Origin: Candidatus Heimdallarchaeota archaeon
Lineage (GTDB): Archaea > Asgardarchaeota > Heimdallarchaeia > Heimdallarchaeales > Heimdallarchaeaceae
Assembly: GCA_030608385.1 (NCBI GenBank)
Contig: JAUWEG010000008.1
Span: 1-44,938, forward strand
Direction: 5' to 3'
Length of the DNA: 44,938 bases
Made by a program: the position numbers and the translations under genes. The notes beneath the pieces are model-generated. The model searched no databases. It was given only the letters and a program-made list of their open reading frames with translations, and was not told the origin of the DNA. Of this stretch, positions 25,618 to 32,448 are shown in pieces. How positions within the stretch are numbered: the stretch's first letter is position 1; each line of letters starts with the position of its first letter.

Positions 25618-26133
25618 ATGAAAAAAGCGTTAAAGATTTTCTTTATTGTATTTGTACCTCTGATACTGGGTATTGCAGCATTTGGAGGGACAATACTTTA
25701 CTCGTACTTGCAGGTAGACTATTCTGTTGGTAATCCAGCTGTAACATTTGATATCACACCAGATTTTGTCGAAGGATATATTGGTTTTATAACCCTAACA
25801 ACTCCTGCTGAAATCAGTAATAATGGTGTTTACTCTATAAGAAATTTGAATATTACAATTACAGTTGTTGGTGCCAATTTCTCATTATCTTCTTTGAATG
25901 GTGCTGTTCTAGCTAGTGGTGAGAATCTTCTAGGGGATATTAATCCTGGAGAAATTTGGGCTGATGATATTGTCCTACAAGTAACTTATTCCATCCCTCT
26001 TCTAGCAATTCAAGATGGTGATTTTATTATAACAATTTATGTAGGCTTAAAGGTAGATTTTTATCTTTTCAAGGTTCCAATTAATATTGAAACTGTTGAA
26101 TTTGCAGAATGGGATTCTCCTTTTGGTCTCTAA
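25618..26133 (+). CDS. Membrane-anchored beta-rich extracytoplasmic protein
   Basis: 171 residues, no recognised family. One N-terminal membrane helix (about 5-30, FFIVFVPLILGIAAFGGTILYSYL) after a short Lys-rich cytoplasmic end. The rest is rich in beta-forming residues with few charges (ITLTTPAEISNNGVYSIRNLNITITVVG), reminiscent of LEA14/immunoglobulin-like extracellular domains. N-x-S/T sequons (NITI, NFS) fit an archaeal surface glycoprotein. It stands alone between the Arf-like GTPase and the Ldh2 dehydrogenase with its own TATA element. Confidence 0.65.
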   Translation: MKKALKIFFIVFVPLILGIAAFGGTILYSYLQVDYSVGNPAVTFDITPDFVEGYIGFITLTTPAEISNNGVYSIRNLNITITVVGANFSLSSLNGAVLASGENLLGDINPGEIWADDIVLQVTYSIPLLAIQDGDFIITIYVGLKVDFYLFKVPINIETVEFAEWDSPFGL

Positions 26134-26190
26134 TTCTTCTTTTTTAGAAATCTATTTATTTAAGCTAATTAATCGCCATTTGAAGAAGCT

Positions 26191-27300
26191 ATGAGCACAG
26201 AAGACCGTTATATAGATATAGATAAGTTGCACACATTTATGAAATCTGTTTTTGTTGGTTTAGGATATCCTGAAGAACAAGCTAAAGTCAGTGCTGATGT
26301 TTTAATTGAATCAGATCTACGGGGAATTCGTTCACACGGTGTTCAAAGGTTAAAATATTATTATGTGAGAGTTAAATCTGGTCAACATCTTGTTGCTGAT
26401 TATGAAATAGTCAAGGATAAAGAAGCAACAGCTGTAATTGATGGGAAACATGGAAATGGTCATTATATCTCCTACCAAGCAATGAAATTGGCAATAGACA
26501 AAGCTAAGAAGTACGGTGTAGGAATGGTCGTTGTTAGAAATAGTACTCATTATGGAATAGCGGGTTATTATCCCTTAATGGCAATTAAAGAAGGATGTCT
26601 TGGGATAACAGGAACTAATGCACGTCCAGCTGTTGCACCAACTTTTGGAGGAGAACCAATGTATGGAACCAATCCACTAACATTTGGTTTTCCAACTGAT
26701 GAGGATTATCCATTTGTTCTAGATTGTGCAACATCAATTATTCAGAGAGGAAAAGTGGAAATTGCAGCAAGGGACAATACCCCTTTACCAGAAGGAGTTG
26801 TTATCGATAGAGAAACAGGTAAGAGTAGAACAGATGCTGCTCAATTGTTAAAGGATTTTGTTGAAAACAAAGCTGCTCTATTAGCTCTAGGGGGAGCTGG
26901 GGAAGAGTTATCTGGACATAAAGGATATGGATATGCAACAGTAGTGGAAATTTTATCTTCAGCTTTACAAGGGGGAGTTTTCCTGAAAGAACTGTCTGGT
27001 TTAGATAAAGATGGGAACAAGGTTCATTTCAAAGTAGGTCATTTCTTCATAGCAATTGATCCTGAATTCTTCATGGGTCTGGACACATTTAAATCAATAA
27101 CTGGAGGCATCTGTAGAGGACTAAGGAATTCAGACAAAGTACCAGATGCTGTTAGAATCTACACTGCAGGAGAAAAGGAATTTGATGCAGAAAAAGAGGT
27201 TAAGGAAAAAGGCGTTCCATTGAGTAGGAGCATTCAAGAAGATCTTGTATCCATGAGAGATGAGTTAGGATTAAAGGAATATACTTTCTCTTTTGAATAA
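26191..27300 (+). CDS. Ldh2/malate-lactate dehydrogenase family oxidoreductase
   Basis: 369 residues, the usual length for the Ldh2/MdlD (COG2055) family of NAD(P)-dependent 2-hydroxyacid dehydrogenases with a non-Rossmann fold. Seen: SDLRGIRSHGVQRL near the N-terminus, GHYISYQAM, NSTHYGIAGYYPLMA with the catalytic-type His, GTNARPAVAPTFGG, GTNPLTFGFPT, CATSIIQRGKVE and GYATVVEILSSALQGG. It may act on malate, lactate, sulfolactate or ureidoglycolate. With ComDE-like genes 16 kb away a sulfolactate dehydrogenase role (coenzyme M route) is possible, but the sequence alone does not decide it. It converges on the 7-TM gene, with stops 10 nt apart. Confidence 0.88.
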   Translation: MSTEDRYIDIDKLHTFMKSVFVGLGYPEEQAKVSADVLIESDLRGIRSHGVQRLKYYYVRVKSGQHLVADYEIVKDKEATAVIDGKHGNGHYISYQAMKLAIDKAKKYGVGMVVVRNSTHYGIAGYYPLMAIKEGCLGITGTNARPAVAPTFGGEPMYGTNPLTFGFPTDEDYPFVLDCATSIIQRGKVEIAARDNTPLPEGVVIDRETGKSRTDAAQLLKDFVENKAALLALGGAGEELSGHKGYGYATVVEILSSALQGGVFLKELSGLDKDGNKVHFKVGHFFIAIDPEFFMGLDTFKSITGGICRGLRNSDKVPDAVRIYTAGEKEFDAEKEVKEKGVPLSRSIQEDLVSMRDELGLKEYTFSFE

Positions 27301-27309
27301 GATATACAC

Positions 27310-28446
27310 TCAGACTCTATCTCCAATTATCTCTTCTGGAGGAACAAAGGGGAATACTTGTCTTACGATATCATTTGCCTTTTCAAACTGTGCAACATTA
27401 CCATCAAATTTGTTAATAGCAGATTTGAACATCTCACAGAAGTTTTCTGTAAAATGCTTTGCAGCTGTTTGAAGGATCCAAGCATCACTATCACCAATGA
27501 TTAAGGTAGTGATATTTCTGTCTTTATTCTCTACAACGATGAGTTTCTTGTCTCTAAAACTAACTTTTCTTAAGTCCGTTTTTGCACCTGTTGTTTCAGA
27601 AATAAGCAATTTCAAAGCAGTGATTGTACCAGTGACAAGAATGTCTTGATAAGCTTTTTCACTTTCTTTAGTTCCTATACTTACAGAATAAAGTAAAAGA
27701 CCAGCATCATTGAAGATGAGTATTTTGTTAATCTTAGCAGGTAAGAGATAAACATAGAAAGGATTGAAGATGAAAGCTAAAGCTAAAATTCCAAAAGTCA
27801 AGCTGAAAGGGATAGCTCCATAAACTTGAAAGAAATTTTGTGTCCATCGCTCAAAGATCTTTAGAAAAGCTGCAATAAAGCCAACTCCTGTAGCAGTAGC
27901 AATGATCAAACTAATACGTTTGAGTTTCTTATATTCTGCACGTATTGTATCTTGTATATAAACATAAAACGCTTCACCTAAAACAAAAGCTTGGAAAATA
28001 TTAAGAATAATTCTTGATACTCTATATTCCGGATTAATCAAACCATACTCCAGTTTGAAAACAAGTTCAAGAATAAGCACGATAAGATAACTCCCAAGTA
28101 GTGTTGAAGCTGTAGCTAGCATGAATGTATTTGGTTTTTCGTGGCGCATGAATTCCAAATAGAGAAACAGAACGAATAAAGCAATTGCTGAAGGAATCAT
28201 ATGAATCTCGAAAAGGGAACTTGCATTAACAATATCAGTATAATCCAAATAACCATAAACATACCAAAGAATGAAAATAATTATCTCAAAGATACCTTGT
28301 AAGATTACTAGTCCAAATAACCAAATAAACCATGTAAAACCTGTAATTTTATCCCTATATCTTCTATACATAAAATACCCTAAAATTAAAGAGATAATTC
28401 CCATTTGAGCAAGTTTAATCCATAATTCACCTGGACTAGATGCCAT
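27310..28446 (-). CDS. Multi-pass membrane protein with a profilin/longin-like soluble C-terminal domain
   Basis: 378 residues. About seven membrane helices occupy residues 8-245 (for example GIISLILGYFMY, FTWFIWLFGLVILQGIFEIIIFILWYVYG, AIALFVLFLYLEF and FSLTFGILALAFIFNPFYVYLL). The last 130 residues are soluble: the run INKILIFNDAGLLLYSVSIG, then an alternating strand-helix pattern and a long helix (AWILQTAAKHFTENFCEMF), looks like a roadblock/longin-type fold. Such domains are common GTPase partners in Asgard genomes. The fold is an inference from the pattern; it could equally be a PAS-like sensor. TATA core 26.5 nt upstream of the ATG. Confidence 0.65.
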   Translation of the reverse strand: MASSPGELWIKLAQMGIISLILGYFMYRRYRDKITGFTWFIWLFGLVILQGIFEIIIFILWYVYGYLDYTDIVNASSLFEIHMIPSAIALFVLFLYLEFMRHEKPNTFMLATASTLLGSYLIVLILELVFKLEYGLINPEYRVSRIILNIFQAFVLGEAFYVYIQDTIRAEYKKLKRISLIIATATGVGFIAAFLKIFERWTQNFFQVYGAIPFSLTFGILALAFIFNPFYVYLLPAKINKILIFNDAGLLLYSVSIGTKESEKAYQDILVTGTITALKLLISETTGAKTDLRKVSFRDKKLIVVENKDRNITTLIIGDSDAWILQTAAKHFTENFCEMFKSAINKFDGNVAQFEKANDIVRQVFPFVPPEEIIGDRV

Positions 28447-28468
28447 CGCTTAGATTATAACGTGCCTT

Positions 28469-28476
28469 CATATAAA
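28469..28476 (-). promoter_or_regulatory. TATA box, possibly bidirectional, for the 7-TM gene
   Basis: TTTATATG on the minus strand, centred 26.5 nt upstream of the ATG at 28446. The same AT tract reads ATATAAAT on the plus strand and would place a plus-strand start near 28500, just before the hairpin cluster described next. Confidence 0.6.
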
Positions 28477-28499
28477 TTTAGCGTAGGATAAACTAGGAT

Positions 28500-28690
28500 G
28501 GAAAACGAGTTGGGAAGGGATGGGGGTCCCTTCCATAAGCTCTGCTGGTGGTTAAAAACTAGCAAGAATGCTAGTGGTGATATGTGGAGCATATCAACAT
28601 TAGATAAGAAAGAAATAAGTATTTAAACACCAAGATTTTTGGAGAAGGAGCAAAACTAGTTAGTTTCTAACCTTAAAGTCTCCAAACGTT
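28500..28690 (+). ncRNA. Candidate structured non-coding RNA A
   Basis: Intergenic stretch (28447-28770) without an ORF, holding four inverted repeats: GGAAGGGA/TCCCTTCC (28513-28534), CTAGCA-AGAA-TGCTAG (28559-28574), GATATG/CATATC (28579-28595) and TTTGGAGA/TCTCCAAA (28638-28686). The first is markedly more GC-rich than the surroundings, a usual mark of structured RNA in AT-rich genomes. A plus-strand TATA-like tract lies about 27 nt before 28500. Strand and ends are tentative; no known RNA family was recognised. The stretch could instead be a leader or regulatory region. Confidence 0.35.
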
Positions 28691-28740
28691 ATTTTGTGTA
28701 GTTGAAGACACAATAAACACTATATGTTTGTGATGGAAAT

Positions 28741-28748
28741 TTTATATA
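28741..28748 (+). promoter_or_regulatory. TATA box for the wHTH-membrane protein operon
   Basis: TTTATATA centred 26.5 nt upstream of the ATG at 28771; same core and spacing as the biotin carboxylase promoter. Confidence 0.7.
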
Positions 28749-28770
28749 GGGTCAATCATTAGATATTCCG

Positions 28771-29139
28771 ATGGATTCTGAAGTAGAGAAAAATGATTAC
28801 GAACTACTCCTATTACTGAGTACTTTAGGAGCAAACAAGATAAGAGCAGTGCTGATACTAGCTCATCTCTACCCAAAAGCCATAACAGCAACCCAATTAT
28901 CTACATTACTAGGATATTCGATGAAAGCTAGAACAATCTACAGAGGAATACTAGATGACTTGCAAGAAAGAGAACTGATCTTTCTAGACAAACTGACTCC
29001 GAAGGTGGCAAGCATTAGATTAAATCATGAAAATGGGCTCCTTAAGCGTTTAATAGAATTAGCTAAATCACATGGTGCGGACTACCTTAAAGTAATAGAT
29101 GATTTGATGGGAAAGAAAAATGACGATGAGAACTACTGA
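28771..29139 (+). CDS. Winged-helix transcriptional regulator
   Basis: 122 residues. The pattern LGANKIRAVLILAHLYPKAITATQLSTLLGYSMKARTIYRGILDDLQERELI is a winged HTH, with the recognition helix around residues 55-67 and the wing following (IFLDKLTPKVASIRL). A C-terminal helix could dimerise. No ligand-binding domain. Its stop overlaps the next gene by 20 nt, so it is coupled to the two-helix membrane protein, a layout common for archaeal regulators that sense membrane state, although the signal is unknown. The leaderless TATA box lies 26.5 nt upstream. Too generic to place in ArsR or MarR with confidence. Confidence 0.7.
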   Translation: MDSEVEKNDYELLLLLSTLGANKIRAVLILAHLYPKAITATQLSTLLGYSMKARTIYRGILDDLQERELIFLDKLTPKVASIRLNHENGLLKRLIELAKSHGADYLKVIDDLMGKKNDDENY

Positions 29140-29734
29140 AGTACAATCATTACTTAGGGCAGATAAAAATATATCCAGAAATTGGATGAAGATTATTCTC
29201 TATGCCATTTTAGGTGTATCGATAATCTTGTTAACCGTTTTTCTAGCCTCTTTTAGTGCTTCAGATTCAAGAGTACCTTTTACTATTTTTACACAAGAAT
29301 TTCAAGATCAGGAAACGTTTTTTACAGGCATAGACACTCCAATGGTTGAAGGGATAGGTAAGCTGTTTAATGAACAATTACCTGGATGGTCTGTTTACAC
29401 CTTGATTTTCGCATGTTTGGGATTCTTTTCTTATATCTCAGTAACATATGTTAGTGGAACAATGATCTTTGAAAACAAAACATGGCTAACAAATTTACAA
29501 AAACAAGGATTAGTTCAACATCATAGTGCTTTGGGGAATTTAATAATAACAACAAAAGCTGGGAAAATAATCATCTCAAAAAGCAATATGAGATACAAAA
29601 TTAAACTGCCAATAATGGATAATTATGATTTAACTAAATTTGGTTTAGTGCAGTTAGAGCATACTCTGACAGGTTTCTGTTCTAAAGAGGAATTATCTAG
29701 TATAATTCACATTTATCTTTCGAAGGTTAACTAA
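29120..29734 (+). CDS. Two-helix membrane protein co-transcribed with the wHTH regulator
   Basis: 204 residues, no recognised family. Two hydrophobic helices (about 24-46, IILYAILGVSIILLTVFLASF; and about 92-115, YTLIFACLGFFSYISVTYVSG) flank an extracytoplasmic loop of about 45 residues. A cytoplasmic C-terminal domain of about 85 residues has beta-alpha character (LGNLIITTKAGKIIISKSNMRYKIKLP). The start ATG lies 20 nt inside the upstream wHTH gene in a different frame. It could be a membrane-bound partner holding or releasing the regulator; this is inferred from coupling only. Confidence 0.6.
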   Translation: MTMRTTEVQSLLRADKNISRNWMKIILYAILGVSIILLTVFLASFSASDSRVPFTIFTQEFQDQETFFTGIDTPMVEGIGKLFNEQLPGWSVYTLIFACLGFFSYISVTYVSGTMIFENKTWLTNLQKQGLVQHHSALGNLIITTKAGKIIISKSNMRYKIKLPIMDNYDLTKFGLVQLEHTLTGFCSKEELSSIIHIYLSKVN

Positions 29735-29829
29735 ATACCTTACCTAATATCCTGTGATACTCTATCCTACTGTCATTAACTTGCTAATTCTACCCCCCAT
29801 TTAGAGGTAGACTAGTAGGTTTCCAGTAA

Positions 29830-29843
29830 GGAGAATATTCTCC
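29830..29843. other. Perfect 14-bp palindrome GGAGAATATTCTCC
   Basis: Perfect dyad in the 132-nt gap between two convergent genes (29734 and 29867). It could be an operator for a dimeric regulator, but its place between two stops makes a bidirectional RNA hairpin or chance equally possible. Confidence 0.3.
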
Positions 29844-29866
29844 AATTCAATCTTTTGTGTTGTTGC

Positions 29867-31267
29867 TTAACTGCCCCTTATAGTTATTTCAGGTGGTGGT
29901 TGAGTTGTAGTTGCAGTTACGCCATTACCATTGCCATTACTATTTCCATTGGTTGCGATGTGTTTACGGAGATAGGCTTCCTGATCTTTCTTGTAGTTAC
30001 CATATGTTCCGTTTGAAAGTTTATCGTTGATTTTATCGATGACACTTTCGTACATCCATTCATCATCTGTTCTCCAACCTTTTTTAGCCCAATCATAGCT
30101 GTCAAATTCGAAGGTCCAATACAATCCATGTTTTCCGAAGAAATCTAGGGAGTATATCTTATGATCCTTAAATGAGCTCCAGATAAGGTAATTTATCTTA
30201 GAATCATAGTAAGGAGGCATTGAGAGCCTGAGGAATATTCCTTTGTCAAAGAGTTCAAAAGCTGTTTGGAAGGGTATTTTTTCTTCATTTAAGAAGCGGA
30301 AAAGTTGTGCTTTTTCTTGTTCAGGAATATTTTCAATAAAATATGCTCTAGTAACATGTTGTTCAGACAGTTTTCGACTAAAGTTCCATCGAGGATTAGT
30401 TATAAGGTTGTTAAAAACCAAGCTGTAATACTTTCTGCCGAATTCTACTTTAGCTGCATCAGAGACGATGGTTTTGCCGTTTCCATTTTTAGGCATGTTC
30501 TTAGTATCGAAAAACGAACTAAGGTTGTAAAGACAGGCTTCTTCAGCATCTGTTAACTTAATCTTCTTTGCCAAACTCTCGTAATAATCTCTATAATGTT
30601 TGACAAGTTCAGTTTGTTTTGAGCGGATATCAATAGTGGTACCGTTTCTAACAGATGTTGTTAAGTCTCTTAATAGCATGAAATGAAGTGGTTCAATTAA
30701 ATTAGAATCTATAGCAGAAGGTAGTCTAGGTAGTGTGGTACTCTTGTTAAGTCTCTTTTCCCAGAAAGAGATTACATCGAATTTTAATTTCTCAGTTTCG
30801 GAGGAGTATCTTTTAAGTGGCTCAGGTTGAGATAAACGATAGCCCATAGATTTCATGGTGAAATAGCTATCACAGTACTCTTCGTTTAACAGATATTCAA
30901 GATATTTGGTGAAAATTGCTTCAGTATTTGGTGGAAGATCAAAATGGGCATAAATTCCGAAGTTTTCCCCATAAAAGCGATTATACGCTCGAATGTATTT
31001 GTGTTCAGATAGGGCGTTCTGTAACAATGTAAACTGGTGGAGAGAAGAAATTGAGAACATCACACCATATCTGGAGAGGGAAAGTCTTTCAGGAATAAAT
31101 GAAGCAATTGGAAAACGAAGTATCTCTTTTTCCTTAAGTGATTCAACGCGACGAATCATGGTCTGTGGAGAAATACCCAGCCTTTCAGCTTGTTTAGAGT
31201 ATGGTTCAAGTGTATGGTTTTGTAACACATTTAAGATTTTTTGATCAAGTATGTTTAGTTGATCCAT
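29867..31267 (-). CDS. Large Lrp/AsnC-like HTH protein with low-complexity tail
   Basis: 466 residues. The N-terminus (LDQKILNVLQNHTLEPYSKQAERLGISPQTMIRRVESLKEKEIL) is an AsnC/Lrp-type HTH. The rest is about three times longer than a normal Lrp protein and lacks a clear RAM domain; residues 60-160 may hold a diverged one (YGVMFSISSLHQFTLLQNALSEHKYIRAYNRFYGENFGIYAHFDL). The last 40 residues are low complexity (NGNSNGNGNG, then TTTQPPP). It is likely a DNA-binding regulator of an archaea-specific family. GAGG ribosome site upstream of the ATG, and about 360 nt separate it from the repeat-protein gene, on the same strand. Confidence 0.6.
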   Translation of the reverse strand: MDQLNILDQKILNVLQNHTLEPYSKQAERLGISPQTMIRRVESLKEKEILRFPIASFIPERLSLSRYGVMFSISSLHQFTLLQNALSEHKYIRAYNRFYGENFGIYAHFDLPPNTEAIFTKYLEYLLNEEYCDSYFTMKSMGYRLSQPEPLKRYSSETEKLKFDVISFWEKRLNKSTTLPRLPSAIDSNLIEPLHFMLLRDLTTSVRNGTTIDIRSKQTELVKHYRDYYESLAKKIKLTDAEEACLYNLSSFFDTKNMPKNGNGKTIVSDAAKVEFGRKYYSLVFNNLITNPRWNFSRKLSEQHVTRAYFIENIPEQEKAQLFRFLNEEKIPFQTAFELFDKGIFLRLSMPPYYDSKINYLIWSSFKDHKIYSLDFFGKHGLYWTFEFDSYDWAKKGWRTDDEWMYESVIDKINDKLSNGTYGNYKKDQEAYLRKHIATNGNSNGNGNGVTATTTQPPPEITIRGS

Positions 31268-31382
31268 TTTAGTTCCTCTTTAGTTTTTGTGTAGTTTTTT
31301 TTAAGTGCAAGAAACAACAGGAACTAAAGAAGGAAGTTATACAAGATATGCATATTATATAGTAGATACAACATGCGAAATC

Positions 31383-31615
31383 CTGTACAAGCTCCTCTCT
31401 TTTTTCCCCAGTGAGAGAACCCATTTAGACCTCTAAATATTGTTTCTTGTGGTTTGACCCCTTGCTTTTGAGTTCGGTTAAACTGGTGTGCCAGAACCTT
31501 TCCAAAGGAAATCAGGAGGGACGTCTCGACCTCACGGACGTCTCCATATTCCTTTATTCGCCGAGAATTTGAGGAAAGGGGGTGGGGTTTTCTGGCGATT
31601 CTTAATTTTATTTAT
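31383..31615. ncRNA. Candidate structured non-coding RNA B
   Basis: The 359-nt gap 31268-31626 has no ORF and a GC-rich core. Inverted repeats: CTGG-TGTG-CCAG (31483-31494), TTTCC/GGAAA just after it, two GACGTC copies (31520-31525 and 31537-31542) that can pair, and a long hairpin TCGCC-AGAA/TTCT-GGCGA (31558-31598) with one bulged G enclosing a G-rich loop. An AT-rich ATTATATA tract at 31353 would start a plus-strand transcript near 31383, and a T-rich stretch follows 31598. Strand uncertain, family unknown; it could be a long leader of the regulator or repeat-protein gene. Confidence 0.3.
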
Positions 31616-31626
31616 TGTCAGCGTAA

Positions 31627-32055
31627 TTAGATCATGCAAACATTAACTGCGTGAGAACCTATTGGTTCGTCTTCGACAGGACCTGCTCCGCCAGGAAGCA
31701 TTGTTCCTATTGGCTCGTCTTCTACTGGACCTGCGCCACCGGGAAGCATTGTTCCTATTGGTTCATCTTCTACTGGACCTGCTCCGCCAGGAAGCATTGT
31801 TCCTATTGGCTCGTCTTCTACTGGACCTGCGCCACCAGGAAGCATTGCTCCTATTGGCTCGTCTTCTACTGGACCTGCGCCACCGGGAAGCATTGCTCCT
31901 ATTGGTTCATCTTCTACTGGACCTGCGCCACCGGGAAGCATTGCTCCTATTGGTTCATCTTCTACAGGACCTGAATTGACAAGAATGTTCGAGCTTGCTA
32001 ATAATGCAAACAAAGATACTACAAATAATACCCCAATTGATTTTTTTACTTTCAT
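31627..32055 (-). CDS. Secreted 16-residue tandem-repeat protein
   Basis: 142 residues. A Sec-type signal peptide (about 1-26, KKSIGVLFVVSLFALLASS) is followed by six complete units GPVEDEPIG(A/T)MLPGGA and a seventh, truncated unit that ends SHAVNVCMI. The first three units carry Ala at position 10, the next three Thr; otherwise the peptide units are identical. The repeats are acidic (three acidic residues, no basic residue) and Pro/Gly-rich, so probably extended, not globular. There is no membrane anchor, so it should be released or bound to the surface. GGTGG ribosome site before the ATG. No family recognised. The reverse-strand track ORFs here are shadows of the repeat. Confidence 0.8.
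   Translation of the reverse strand: MKVKKSIGVLFVVSLFALLASSNILVNSGPVEDEPIGAMLPGGAGPVEDEPIGAMLPGGAGPVEDEPIGAMLPGGAGPVEDEPIGTMLPGGAGPVEDEPIGTMLPGGAGPVEDEPIGTMLPGGAGPVEDEPIGSHAVNVCMI
31657..31971 (-). repeat. 48-bp tandem repeat, about 6.6 copies
   Basis: In-frame 48-bp units encode the 16-residue repeat of the secreted protein. Units differ by a few silent or Ala/Thr changes, indicating recent expansion by slippage or unequal recombination. Confidence 0.9.
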
Positions 32056-32448
32056 TTAACTCTTCCACCAGCTAAATTGAACTCAAGTTTACGTTTTCCT
32101 ATGAATATTTAAACGTTGTTACAAATTTCCATATTTTCTGGATTCTGGAAAATCGTAACAACGACGTTCTCTTGTTGCATTACAATTGTGTTTTAAATCC
32201 CGACAAAAAAGCACTCACACTAGCGGCTTTACTTAGCTGTTTGTTTAAGTGTAAGGCAATGTTACTTTTGGATTACTTTCGGACTATTTTTCAGTTTAAA
32301 TAGTGATGTATATACCGAGAAAATACCTAGTATGTGTGCAGAAATATGAACATACGAAATATGTGAGTAAAATTTTCGAACAAGTTTTTATATTCAAAAA
32401 AACTTAACTTATTGATTTGATAATTTAGATGTCTTGAGCTGAAAACTC
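32056..32448. other. 393-nt intergenic region between divergent genes
   Basis: AT-rich, with no ORF of credible length. It holds a minus-strand TATA-like TTTAAATA near 32107-32114, giving a leader of about 30 nt for the repeat-protein gene, and a plus-strand TTTTTATATTC near 32384 for the substrate-binding-protein gene. No repeats or RNA structure were noticed. Confidence 0.4.

Noticed and set aside
28498-28512. 14-nt match (ATGGAAAACGAGTT) to position 39617
   Set aside because: In 45 kb of AT-rich DNA several matches of this length are expected by chance; the flanks do not align.
28500-28600. tRNA or box C/D RNA in the hairpin region
   Set aside because: No T-loop GGTTCRA motif, no CCA-compatible acceptor pairing and no clear C (RUGAUGA) and D (CUGA) box pair.
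29930-29960. Short CCATTACCATTGCCATTA repeat as a regulatory repeat
   Set aside because: It is the coding sequence of the Asn/Gly-rich tail of the Lrp-like protein.
31657-31971. CRISPR array
   Set aside because: The 48-bp units are contiguous without unique spacers and encode an in-frame peptide repeat.
31651-31979. Two plus-strand repeat ORFs (YWTCAT..., LLLDLRH...)
   Set aside because: They mirror the 48-bp repeat of the minus-strand secreted protein, which has a signal peptide and a ribosome site; the plus-strand frames have neither.
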